Assembly: GCF_003072645.1 (NCBI RefSeq)
Contig: NZ_CP028897.1
Location: 943,658 to 1,007,657 of the forward strand
From: Dongshaea marina
GTDB lineage: Bacteria > Pseudomonadota > Gammaproteobacteria > Enterobacterales > Aeromonadaceae
Reading direction: 5' to 3'
DNA: 64,000 bases
The notes under the pieces were generated by a model. The model was given only the letters and a program-made list of their open reading frames with translations. It ran no database searches and was not told the DNA's origin. The translations under genes were made by a program, and so were the position numbers. Of the stretch, positions 10,008 through 17,939 are shown piece after piece (the first letter of the stretch is position 1; every line of letters begins with the position of its first letter).

Positions 10008-10291
10008 TATTTCTCCGAAGCACTCAAATCCCTAATTCACCTGTCAGGGATCTGCTTGGTAAATTATCCCTTAACTCAAAGCATAGAGCTCATGTAGCCC
10101 TTACATTGGCTTAAGTGATTAATAAATGACAGGGATTATCAACCCTATGACTCAGAAGTATGAATCGTCCTGTGTGCAGTGTATATGGTCCCAGAAGGTA
10201 TTTTCAGAGGCAAGCATGGCTATCTTTTCAATATCACTGTAGCTCTATAACCGGAGCAAGGTGTACTCGCCATCATTACACTTTTGCAGGT
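10008..10291. other. Intergenic region upstream of araC and outside the integrative element
   Basis: About 280 bases with no supported gene. It should contain the araC promoter (minus strand). I see no further clear signal. Confidence 0.4.
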
Positions 10292-10402
10292 GTGTACCCC
10301 TAACTCAAAAATGAAGAAGGGGTTACAGCGCGATGCGTTGTAACCCCTTGAAATTCTTGGCGCTCCCGAGACGATTCGAACGTCCGACCTTGCCCTTAGG
10401 AG
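10292..10402. repeat. Left attachment repeat with partial tRNA-Arg
   Basis: Identical to 28560-28670 except for three substitutions. It contains the 3' 45 bases of the tRNA (10358-10402, minus strand sense) ending at CTCCTAAGGG in the anticodon loop, then the stem-loop AAGGGGTTACAGC/GTTGTAACCCCTT. Beyond 10402 the similarity stops, so the crossover is probably in or near the anticodon loop. Confidence 0.9.
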
Positions 10403-10535
10403 CGAGCTGCTAGATGGTTTTATCACATTTCATCATTTATCACGTTGTGCCTATAACCTACTGAAAACAAAGGGATTGCCATGGTTTCATTGTTTCATCT
10501 GGTACCATGATGTTTCACTGTATATAATGCATTCT

Positions 10536-10556
10536 GTGTACCCCTGAGTGTACCCC
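10536..10556. repeat. GTGTACCCC double direct repeat, candidate integrase arm site
   Basis: Two copies of GTGTACCCC spaced 12 bases apart, immediately upstream of the integrase gene. The same pair with the same spacing is at 28548-28568, and a single copy at 10292. A TATAAT box (10523-10528) lies just upstream and may serve the integrase gene. Binding by the integrase is inferred. Confidence 0.5.
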
Positions 10557-10579
10557 CAAAACATATAGATGGTGAAAAA

Positions 10580-11890
10580 GTGAACTCATCGATGATGATT
10601 AAGCAAGATAGGCAAATCTCCTCCCTAGAGCTTCCTGAAGGAATAAAAAGTAAAGCTATCTCAGTATATTCGAAGCATGGTGGAGGGCTTGTACTTGAGC
10701 TTAGAGAAGGGAAAAAGCCAAGGTTTCGCTATAGGTTCAGGATAGCGGGCAGGCAGCATGCAATGAACTTAGGCTCCTATCCGGCATTAAGCCTATCTAA
10801 AGCGAGAGAGGCTCATCAGGACGCTGTCCTTTTGGTTCAAAAAGGAATTGACCCGCGGCAGCACCGGAAGGCTGAGAAGGCGAAGAATGAGTCTGTGATA
10901 ACTATGGGGGCTCTAGTTGAACATTGGCTAAAGTATCTTGAACAAGCAGCAGAAGAAAAGCCAGATACGATTAAAAGGCATGGCGACCGCTGGCGGCTTC
11001 ATCTTTCTAAACACCTTCAGGATATTCGGCTTGAGGATCTAACCCTTGCTCACCTTTCTCAAGCTCTTGAAGATATGCGGAGTAAGGGGATCAAAGAAGA
11101 AACGCGTAAGGCTTTATCAACACTAAACCTCTGCCTGGATTTCGCGTTAGCTCGTCACTGGGTCAACCTGAATCCAGCTAGATTACTACGACCAAAAGAC
11201 TTTAAGGCTTCAGTCGGATTAGGGAGAGAGCGCTGGTTGACTATTCCTGAGTTGAGGAGGCTGTGGGGAACCATAGAAGAGCTCGGAGAGCAGCGAGAAG
11301 GGATACCTCGATCTGTAATCCTAAGCCTCTCAATAGGCAATATTCTACGGATACTTATTTTGACAGGGTGTCGAAGAAGTGAAGTGGTTCAAATGCGCTT
11401 TAGTCAGCTTGAGGGTGAAAAATGGACAATACCAGAGACTAAGAATGGAAAGGCCCACACGGTTTACCTCTGCCCCTTGGCTCTTAAAATTATCCATCAA
11501 CAGCACTCCATATCCAGCCCTGGATGTGACTTTGTTTTTGAATCAGATAAGAGACTGGGGCAGTCAGTTACATCAGATGCGGTAACGCGTGCTCTTACCA
11601 GGCTGCGAGAGCGTGAGCTTCCCGAGATGGAGCATTTTACGATCCATGACCTGAGAAGATCCGCTGCTACTAACTGGGCGGAACGGATAGGTGCAGAGGA
11701 GAGGATCATTGAGTTATGCCTAAACCACCAGCCACAAAACAAGCTCATCAGGACTTACCATCGTAGCAAACACTCTGAAAAATGCAGGGCTGTTTGGATG
11801 CAATGGGGAGAGCTGGTGGAGCGAGAGATTGCGAATGATCAATGTGAAAGCTCTGAGTCTAATGTCATCGCTGTAAACTTTGGAAAGTGA
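10580..11890 (+). CDS. Tyrosine site-specific integrase (P4/DUF4102 type)
   Basis: Catalyses integration and excision of the element at tRNA-Arg. 436 residues, normal for P4-like island integrases. The N-terminal arm-binding DUF4102 region reads FRYRFRIAGRQHAMNLGSYP...LSLSKAREA. The catalytic domain shows R in TGCRRSEV (about residue 263), K in TKNGKAH, HDLRRS (HxxR, about 358), H in LNHQPQNK and the nucleophile Y in TYHRS. The canonical LGH is LNH here. Start is GTG at 10580 or ATG at 10592. It lies 178 bases inside the left att repeat and reads into the element. Confidence 0.95.
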   Translation: MNSSMMIKQDRQISSLELPEGIKSKAISVYSKHGGGLVLELREGKKPRFRYRFRIAGRQHAMNLGSYPALSLSKAREAHQDAVLLVQKGIDPRQHRKAEKAKNESVITMGALVEHWLKYLEQAAEEKPDTIKRHGDRWRLHLSKHLQDIRLEDLTLAHLSQALEDMRSKGIKEETRKALSTLNLCLDFALARHWVNLNPARLLRPKDFKASVGLGRERWLTIPELRRLWGTIEELGEQREGIPRSVILSLSIGNILRILILTGCRRSEVVQMRFSQLEGEKWTIPETKNGKAHTVYLCPLALKIIHQQHSISSPGCDFVFESDKRLGQSVTSDAVTRALTRLRERELPEMEHFTIHDLRRSAATNWAERIGAEERIIELCLNHQPQNKLIRTYHRSKHSEKCRAVWMQWGELVEREIANDQCESSESNVIAVNFGK

Positions 11891-11960
11891 TCACTGAGCT
11901 GCGCTTCAGTGGTGATTTCCATTAAGAGATAAGGTTACACCTTATAAGTGGAGATAAATC

Positions 11961-12497
11961 ATGCAAGATGTAATGCCTGAAAATTTCATCTACGACTTTA
12001 ATAAAGACTCCTTAACAATAGAGACTCACGGGCTAGAAGCTGCGAGAAATATGATCCGTGAAGGGGTGAACGGTTTTAATAAGCAACACAACATGTTGGT
12101 CTATAGCACAGAGGCAGGGAAGTCCAACATAGGTAATGATAGGGTTGGCATTGCACTGTTTATGGATACGGATGAAGCCCCTGTTGGTGTTGAGCTTGTT
12201 GATTTTCCTATCTATTTAGAGGGGAGTAACGAGCCGTTATATCTAGGTGATGAAAGAGTTTACAGGCATGACTACTCTGTCGTGGTTTTTAGTGTAGTGG
12301 ATGGGGCTCGCACTTATGCATCTGTGCTGGGAGATGTTAGTTACTTTGATGAGGGCAGGGAGGTGATGCCTGATGGAAAGCCTTTGTATTGCAGTAAGGA
12401 AAGAACAGGGCTGTCACTCTTTTATGCGTTTACAAATGATGATGATGCACTGAGGGCTGTGGTTTTCAGGAACATGCACGCTGATCTCTTTGGATAG
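11961..12497 (+). CDS. Hypothetical protein of the integrative element
   Basis: 178 residues, acidic, no signal peptide or membrane segment. I do not recognise the family. Visible features: an N-terminal FIYDFNKDSLTIETHGLEAARNMIREGVNGFN stretch that could be an amphipathic helix, and a C-terminal FYAFTNDDDALRAVVFRN. A good ribosome site (GGAGATAA) precedes ATG 11961. It lies 70 bases after the integrase gene in the same direction, the place of small accessory or anti-defence genes in such islands; this suggests no specific function. Confidence 0.6.
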   Translation: MQDVMPENFIYDFNKDSLTIETHGLEAARNMIREGVNGFNKQHNMLVYSTEAGKSNIGNDRVGIALFMDTDEAPVGVELVDFPIYLEGSNEPLYLGDERVYRHDYSVVVFSVVDGARTYASVLGDVSYFDEGREVMPDGKPLYCSKERTGLSLFYAFTNDDDALRAVVFRNMHADLFG

Positions 12498-13138
12498 GAG
12501 AAAAATATGGCACGGGCTAATTGGGTTTGTAATGGCCAAGCCATACCTGTGTCCGTTTTGGCTTGCTCATGACACTTCGTTGATGAGCCTACTTATAAGG
12601 CTCTGATATGGATTCCATGCTGTGGAGTTCTTCTCTTATCCTACTGATGGTTGTCAGCTCTGGGTCTCTATCCTTCCATCTTCTCTGTAGCCATAGTGCG
12701 TTGCTCACATCACGACCCTATTTTCAGAGATATCGATCTCAGGTCTACTTCCTCTACTCCGGTTCTTTGCTCTGATGTCGGAGTGTCAATTTGCTTTAAA
12801 TGTATACAATCATTGCGACTATAGAGAGATATACAGAGCTAGCAGCTCTCTCTGTAACGCCTTTTTAGGGCTATCAACAGACATGGGGTAATTTTTTTTG
12901 AACTAAATTGCTTTAAAAAACAATAGGTTAAAAACTTGTTCAGTTGGGGTCGATTTTGGTATTTGCATTTGATTTTTATGGCGTCCCCTTCGTATTTCTT
13001 TAATTGTGTTTTTTTATGTAGTCAAGATGGTTATCTATGCACTCCGTGGCTTTGCGTGTTTTTTAACCACACATTGATAATGCCCCTCTCAATAACTATT
13101 ATGCGCTCTATCGAACGGAGACGATTGATAGTGGAACA
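12498..13138. other. Gene-poor AT-rich stretch
   Basis: About 640 bases without a supported gene. A 21-codon frame (12507-12572, MARANWVCNGQAIPVS, with AGGAGAAAAA before it) could be the remnant start of a lost gene. A 68-codon frame at 12936-13142 looks accidental: it is rich in F, W and C codons and has no ribosome site. The region probably represents deleted or decayed cargo. Confidence 0.4.
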
Positions 13139-13333
13139 ATGAGACGTATTTTAGATTTAGATCGTATAGTGAGAGATGAGGAGCGTTATTATCTTACAAA
13201 GATATCTCGAACTAGAGCTTGGTAGCTAGAGCAGATAGGTCAATTTCCACGGCGCATAAAAATCAGCCCAGTTGGTAATTCCGTAGGGTGGCGGCTTTCT
13301 GATTTATTAAGATGGGTTGAAGATAGGAAATAA
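13139..13333 (+). pseudogene. AlpA-family excisionase/regulator with an in-frame amber stop
   Basis: ATG at 13139 opens a 65-codon frame reading MRRILDLDRIVRDEERYYLT then KISRTRAW, a TAG at 13223-13225, and LEQIGQFPRRIKISPVGNSVGWRLSDLLRWVEDRK. The second part is the typical AlpA/MerR-like winged-helix ending (FPR...G...GW...D...W). The frame is unbroken apart from the TAG, so this is a substitution and not a homopolymer shift. AlpA proteins act as excision and transcription regulators in P4-like elements. It may have been replaced by the second AlpA gene 228 bases downstream. Confidence 0.75.
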
Positions 13334-13365
13334 GCTTTAAATCCGCTTCATCATAATTGACAACC

Positions 13366-13478
13366 CATTACTAAAGCATATCGTTTATTCACGATTAGAT
13401 AATGCACCTGAGTATATCAGGGATATCAACCTGCCTAATTTCAATGATTAGTCTAGGTGTGGATATGCTTTAGTAATG
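13366..13478. repeat. Perfect 17-bp inverted repeat with a 79-bp loop
   Basis: CATTACTAAAGCATATC (13366-13382) and its exact complement (13462-13478) lie upstream of the intact alpA gene. A weaker inner CACCT/AGGTG pairing is visible. It could be a regulatory RNA structure, an operator pair or the ends of a tiny mobile element. I see no target duplication. Confidence 0.6.
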
Positions 13479-13560
13479 ATTTGCTCTCTTATTTAGAATG
13501 AGCTGAGCAGTTATTACCCCAGTTACATTCCTATTATTTAATAGTCAAGGAGATTATAAA

Positions 13561-13785
13561 ATGAAAAAACACCCTCCTTTTCTGTCTAAGCACAGAGAAG
13601 TTGAGCAAATTTATTGCTCTCGCAGGCTAATTCGGATTAACGAGATGCTTCATCTCCTCGGTGTTAGCCGCCCAAGCCTTTATCGTTGGGTGAAAAAAGG
13701 TGCCTTTCCAAAGCCTTTGATGTATGGAGGGCGAACCATGGGATGGTCTGAGACTGATTACTTAAACTGGTTATCAAGGAAATAA
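13561..13785 (+). CDS. alpA: AlpA-family DNA-binding regulator
   Basis: 74-residue MerR-like helix-turn-helix protein: RLIRINEMLHLLGVSRPSLYRWVKKGAFPKPLMYGGRTMGWSETDYLNWL. This is the standard AlpA core (PF05930), which in P4-like prophages and islands controls integrase expression and excision. A strong AAGGAG lies nine bases before ATG. It is followed three bases later by the next gene, so the two are probably cotranscribed. Confidence 0.88.
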   Translation: MKKHPPFLSKHREVEQIYCSRRLIRINEMLHLLGVSRPSLYRWVKKGAFPKPLMYGGRTMGWSETDYLNWLSRK

Positions 13786-13788
13786 TGT

Positions 13789-14160
13789 ATGTTTGTTAAT
13801 AATAACATTAATATAGGAATGGGTTGTATGGAAGCCAAAACATCAAAAAGGAAACGCTATCCTGATTCATTCAAAAAGCACTGTGTAGAATATGCTTTAA
13901 AGAGATTGAAGCAAGTGGACAGCTTCGGTCGTTCTCCAACACTAAAGAATATTGCTAGTGGGCTAGAGATTCCTACGACCACTCTCAGTAGTTGGATGAA
14001 AGATGTGAGAATCAACTCTGAGTTGAGACAGACAGCTTATAAATCCCAGGCTACTGAATCAGCGTCACCTTGTAACGAACTGCTTATAATGTTCTTGCGA
14101 ATTATTATCGCCGTATTGAAAGATCTAAAGGTGATTAAAGATAATCCACTTACAATTTAA
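13789..14160 (+). CDS. Small helix-turn-helix protein (transposase OrfA-like HTH)
   Basis: Up to 123 residues. A later start at ATG 13819 or 13828 (MEAKTSKRKRYPDS) is equally possible because no clear ribosome site marks 13789. The segment RYPDSFKKHCVEYALKR...NIASGLEIPTTTLSSWMKDVR is an HTH_Tnp_1-type fold seen in IS3 OrfA proteins and in small island regulators. No OrfB or IS ends are present, so I read it as a regulator of the element and not a transposase. The C-terminus (LLIMFLRIIIAVLKDLKVI) is hydrophobic. It is followed by a small AGCTC/GAGCT-type hairpin. Confidence 0.6.
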   Translation: MFVNNNINIGMGCMEAKTSKRKRYPDSFKKHCVEYALKRLKQVDSFGRSPTLKNIASGLEIPTTTLSSWMKDVRINSELRQTAYKSQATESASPCNELLIMFLRIIIAVLKDLKVIKDNPLTI

Positions 14161-14352
14161 CACTGTTTAATTTTAAAGGGCTGACATGTTCAGCTCTTTT
14201 TTAGTGAAAGTGGTGAAACAAAATGAAAACATGTCTGTGGTTTTCTTCCACGTTTTTGCCTGACGCATCTATTGAAGTTCGCAGCGGGCTTAGCGAAAGG
14301 TCTTGGTTGTTCGTTTTTTAGTCGCAGGATATTCATATTATTTAGGGGTTTT

Positions 14353-14919
14353 ATGGCTGTCACTCATGAGGCTGATCTATTTGATTATCGGGGATGGTTC
14401 TGGCCAGTCATGTCATTTTCAGATGGACTTCGCCGATCAATCATGCAACGGGTCATTGATCAGCTGGAGATGATGCTTCTTCGTTACTCAAGAGTGCTGG
14501 TGGTTCGGTTTGATCTACACCTGGCAGAGTACAGCTCAAATAATGGGATCATCAGTCTGTTTCAAGCTCGATTATCGAAGCGGCTAAAGAAGAAGTATGG
14601 TGGAGAGGTTGGATACGCATGGGTCAGAGAGCAGGTCAATGCTATTGCTCAACACTACCACTATGCCTTGATGCTTAACGGCCATAAAGTGAACTATCCA
14701 TCTTCACTACTTGAGATGGTTGAAGAGATCTGGTGCGCTTTGGGAAATCCTAAGCCTTATACCCCTAAAAACTGCTACTACCTAATTCACCGCCAACGAG
14801 ATGATGAGATCAAGAAGGTAGTCTACCGGCTGAGTTATCTTGCCAAAAACTACAGCAAGAGAAAGAGGGGAAAGCAAGTGAAGGATTATCAGACAAGCCG
14901 GCTCAAAAGCCCCGCATGA
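14353..14919 (+). CDS. YagK/YfjJ-type (inovirus Gp2-like) protein with HUH-Rep-like motifs
   Basis: 188 residues from ATG 14353 (MAVTHEADLF). Similar to the YagK/YfjJ C-terminal domain (PF11726), common in P4-like islands and related to inovirus Gp2. The motif HYHYALMLNG (near residue 90) fits the metal-binding HUH motif of rolling-circle replication initiators. YRLSYLAKNY near residue 165 fits the catalytic Y-x-x-K motif. Before these, LVVRFDLHLAEY could be motif 1. If so, it nicks DNA at an origin and starts replication of the excised element. The role is inference from motifs. The frame is open to 14272 but that extension has no ribosome site. Confidence 0.7.
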   Translation: MAVTHEADLFDYRGWFWPVMSFSDGLRRSIMQRVIDQLEMMLLRYSRVLVVRFDLHLAEYSSNNGIISLFQARLSKRLKKKYGGEVGYAWVREQVNAIAQHYHYALMLNGHKVNYPSSLLEMVEEIWCALGNPKPYTPKNCYYLIHRQRDDEIKKVVYRLSYLAKNYSKRKRGKQVKDYQTSRLKSPA

Positions 14920-15335
14920 TCACTTTTCTTGCTGCACGAAAAAAAGTGATCACTTAATGGGGATCACAATAGCCTTTGGAATGCGCCCCTGATCCCCTAA
15001 GAGCCTTGTATCTAAAGGGCTGGAGCCTCAAAAAATCACACGAGGCCGGTAATGAAATGATCACATGCTGAAACTCTGGATCGCCGCGCGCGGGCGTGCG
15101 CGCGATTATATGGCATTGTTAATTAGTAAGTTAGGGATTCGTGGGTATGTGCGGTGGTTATAAAGCTTCGGGTGGTCAGTCCCTCAAAAGGGGCAAAATG
15201 GGTCTCTTTAGACCGTCCCTCAAAGGGATTCCACTGATTGTCTCTATGGGGTTTGTTTTTTCAAAGAGACGGGTTACATTGAATGGATTCTCTATTAACT
15301 CTAAGTATTCATAGGGACAAAAGAGGTACACAAGA
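14917..15335. other. Structured non-coding region between Rep-like gene and serine recombinase, candidate origin or res site
   Basis: Contains (a) a perfect 11-bp inverted repeat TGATCACTTTT/AAAAGTGATCA at 14917-14952, starting at the Rep-like stop; (b) an alternating GC palindrome near 15083-15106 (CGCGCGC-GGGC-GTGCGCG, flanked by ATCG/CGAT); (c) from about 15177 on, two copies of GTCCCTCAAA and several GTCTCT/AGAGAC inverted pairs, including GGTCTCTTTAGACC. No gene is supported. A replication origin for the HUH-like protein, or binding sites of the recombinase, would fit; both are inferred. Confidence 0.45.
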
Positions 15336-15926
15336 GTGACAACCTATATTTACGCTCGGGTATCGACCACCGAGCAGCATGTTCAGCAACAGGCTGACTA
15401 TCTGGCGGAGCGCTACTCCCACGATGAGATAGTTACTGAGGAGTTTTCCGGTAAGTCGATGGAGCGGCCGGTCTTCAGTAAGCTCATTGAGAGGTTGGTT
15501 GAAGGGGATAGCCTGATCGTCAAAGAGGTGAGCCGCTTGGGCCGCAATACCTCAGAGGTTTCAGGTTTAGCATCTGATCTCAAAGTACGTGGAGTTCGGC
15601 TGGTGGTTGATCAGCTGGGTGGCATTGATGTCACATCATCCTCAGGTAAGTTGATCCTGGATGTGATGGCTGCTTGTGCTGAGATGGAACGCACAACAAT
15701 GCTGGAGCGCCAGCGGGTTGGTATCGAGCGAGCCAAAGCTGAAGGGCGCTATAAGGGAAGAGCCCCAGTTGCTTCCGAGCTGGTGGAAATGGTGCTTACC
15801 ATGAATAGCCATGGCGTGAAGGTACCGGTGATCTGTAAGCAGACCGGACTTGGGCGCTCGACAGTCTATAGGCTAATTAAGCAGGGTTTGGGGAGTAGCA
15901 GGTATGGTGCTCAGTCATCTGCCTGA
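15336..15926 (+). CDS. Serine recombinase (resolvase/invertase family)
   Basis: 196 residues. Catalytic N-terminal domain: YARVSTTEQ with nucleophile Ser10 and Arg8, then SRLGRNTSEV and MERTTMLERQRVGIERAKAEGRYKGR, typical of Tn3-resolvase/Hin proteins. C-terminal HTH_7 VPVICKQTGLGRSTVYRLIKQG. Start GTG at 15336 (AAGAGGTACACAA before it). It could resolve element dimers or invert a segment. No inverted segment is apparent here. Its upstream region has repeats that may be its sites. Confidence 0.93.
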   Translation: MTTYIYARVSTTEQHVQQQADYLAERYSHDEIVTEEFSGKSMERPVFSKLIERLVEGDSLIVKEVSRLGRNTSEVSGLASDLKVRGVRLVVDQLGGIDVTSSSGKLILDVMAACAEMERTTMLERQRVGIERAKAEGRYKGRAPVASELVEMVLTMNSHGVKVPVICKQTGLGRSTVYRLIKQGLGSSRYGAQSSA

Positions 15927-16223
15927 TTTTAGTACATGTGAATCTATTCAGTATGGACCTGTCGTGGGCTGCGACATATCATGGCGGCCATACAGATTTA
16001 GCTTCGGGCGATCGCGCTACTTCTCACTTTTCAAAGCCTCATATTGTGACAGGTCATGCTTTGCCTGGGGCATTTCATTATATAATCCAGTCCCATACAG
16101 TCTCAATTGTCCCTATAGCGGCACTCATGATCCCTTGTATGGCGTCGCAGACAGGAAGCTGCACCGATTTTTACTAGCAGCTGGTGGCCCTAAGCGACCC
16201 AGCAACAATCAGCAGGATTTTTT
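15927..16223 (+). promoter_or_regulatory. Upstream region of the hsd operon
   Basis: 297 bases without a supported gene before hsdM. A TATAAT at 16081-16086 is a good -10 box but has no strong -35 at the usual distance. Frames across it (15904-16227, 15938-16177) look accidental. Confidence 0.35.
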
Positions 16224-17939
16224 ATGAACGATCAAGAACAACAGTTTCTCAACGCACTGGATGCCAAGCTGTGGCAGGCCGCCGATAAGCTGCGCTCCAC
16301 CCTGGATGCAGCCCAATATAAGCACGCGGTGTTGGGGTTGATTTTCGTCAAATATGTGACCGATTCCTTTAGCCTGCGCCGTGATGAGATCAAGGCCGAC
16401 TTTCAAAATCCTGGGCATGAGTATTTCCTGGACCCTGCTGATTTTGAGGGTGGCATTGAGGGTGAAGAGTACCAGCAGGAGCTTGAGATCGAGCTGGAGC
16501 AGCGTGACTACTACCGGGAGCAGAATGTGTTTTGGGTACCGACCGAGGCACGCTGGAAGTTCCTGCAGGATAAGGCGCCACTGGCGATCGGTGGTTGTGA
16601 GCTGGAAAGTGGCGGCAAGAGCAAGAAGATCACCTCTGTGGGTCACCTGATAGATAACGCCCTGGATGCCCTGGAGCGCGATAACCCAGCTCTTAAGGGC
16701 TTTCTCAATAAGCACTATTCGCAGCTCAAGATCGACCAGAGCAAGTTAAAGGAGCTGATCGATCTCATCGCAACCATCCCCTTTAACCATGACTCGCTCA
16801 ACAGCAAGGATATTCTGGGGCATGTCTATGAGTACATGCTAGGCCAGTTTGCCCTGGCTGAGGGCAAGAAGGGTGGCCAGTTCTATACGCCGAAGTCAAT
16901 CGTTAGCCTGATTGTTGAGATGATCGAGCCTTTCGAGGGGCGAGTTTACGATCCAGCGATGGGCTCAGGTGGCTTCTTTGTCCAGTCTGAGCGCTTTATC
17001 GAGAACCACGCTGACAAGCTGCATGTAGACGCCAGTGCCCAGAAGCAGAAGATCTCCATCTATGGTCAGGAGTACAACCACACTACCTGGCAGCTGGCCG
17101 GGATGAATATGGTGATCCGAGGTCTGGACTTTAATTTCGGCACTGAGCCAGCGAGCTCCTACACCCATGATCAGCACCCGGACCTGCGAGCTGACTTCAT
17201 CATGGCTAATCCGCCATTTAACATGAAGGAGTGGAACGCCGGGGTGGATGATAACGACCCGCGCTGGGTATATGGCACCCCACCAGCCGGTAATGCCAAC
17301 TTTGCCTGGCTGCAACACATGCTGCATCACCTGGCACCCGATGGCTCTCAGGCGCTGCTGCTGGCCAACGGCTCGATGAGTTCTACCTCCGGCGGTGAGG
17401 GTGAGATCCGCGCCGCATTGGTGGAGAACGATTTGGTGGAGTGTATGGTGGCGTTGCCGGGCCAGCTCTTCACCAACACCCAGATCCCGGCTTGTATCTG
17501 GTTCCTGACCAAGAACAAGCGTGGGCGCACTGACAAAGCTGGCCGTCAGCTGCGCGAGCGCAAGGGCGAGGTGTTGTTTATCGATGCGCGTAACCTTGGC
17601 TATATGAAGGACCGGGTACTACGTGATTTTGCCGCTGAAGATATCCAGAAGGTCTCTGATCTCTACCATGCCTGGAAGACCGGCGCTGAGGTGAACGGCG
17701 TAGGCTATGAAGATGTGGCGGGTTTCTGTAAATCGGCGACACTGGCTGAGATCGAGAAGCATGACTTTGTGCTGACTCCGGGCCGCTATGTGGGCGCCGC
17801 CGAGGAGGAGGAGGATGGCATCCCCTTTGCCGAGAAGATGGCAGGTTTGACTGCCAAACTCAGTGAGCAGTTTGCTGAGAGCGACCGCCTGGAAGCAGAG
17901 ATCAAGGTGAATCTGAAGGGGTTGGGTTATGAGTGCTGA
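16224..17939 (+). CDS. hsdM: Type I restriction-modification system methyltransferase subunit HsdM
   Basis: N6-adenine methyltransferase that works with HsdS to methylate the host's recognition sites and forms the core of the restriction complex. 571 residues. N-terminal HsdM_N helical domain (QFLNALDAKLWQAADKLRSTLDAAQYKHAVLGLIFVKYVTD). The catalytic domain has the SAM motif DPAMGSGGF (about residue 243) and the active-site NPPF (about 330), class N6_Mtase. Start ATG 16224 is weakly supported by an AGCAGGA ribosome site. It overlaps hsdS by 11 bases. Higher GC than the neighbouring island genes, suggesting the hsd cassette was acquired separately. Confidence 0.96.
   Translation: MNDQEQQFLNALDAKLWQAADKLRSTLDAAQYKHAVLGLIFVKYVTDSFSLRRDEIKADFQNPGHEYFLDPADFEGGIEGEEYQQELEIELEQRDYYREQNVFWVPTEARWKFLQDKAPLAIGGCELESGGKSKKITSVGHLIDNALDALERDNPALKGFLNKHYSQLKIDQSKLKELIDLIATIPFNHDSLNSKDILGHVYEYMLGQFALAEGKKGGQFYTPKSIVSLIVEMIEPFEGRVYDPAMGSGGFFVQSERFIENHADKLHVDASAQKQKISIYGQEYNHTTWQLAGMNMVIRGLDFNFGTEPASSYTHDQHPDLRADFIMANPPFNMKEWNAGVDDNDPRWVYGTPPAGNANFAWLQHMLHHLAPDGSQALLLANGSMSSTSGGEGEIRAALVENDLVECMVALPGQLFTNTQIPACIWFLTKNKRGRTDKAGRQLRERKGEVLFIDARNLGYMKDRVLRDFAAEDIQKVSDLYHAWKTGAEVNGVGYEDVAGFCKSATLAEIEKHDFVLTPGRYVGAAEEEEDGIPFAEKMAGLTAKLSEQFAESDRLEAEIKVNLKGLGYEC

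Noticed and set aside
12936-13142. 68-residue plus-strand frame
   Set aside because: Rich in Phe, Trp and Cys, no ribosome site; AT-rich chance frame.
13366-13478. Miniature transposable element
   Set aside because: Inverted ends are present but I found no flanking target duplication and no second copy in the window, so it is listed only as an inverted repeat.
13789-14160. IS3-family insertion sequence
   Set aside because: Only an OrfA-like HTH is present, with no OrfB, no terminal repeats and no duplication.
15904-16227. 107-residue plus-strand frame before hsdM
   Set aside because: Overlaps the recombinase end, no ribosome site, no family pattern, atypical composition; likely accidental.
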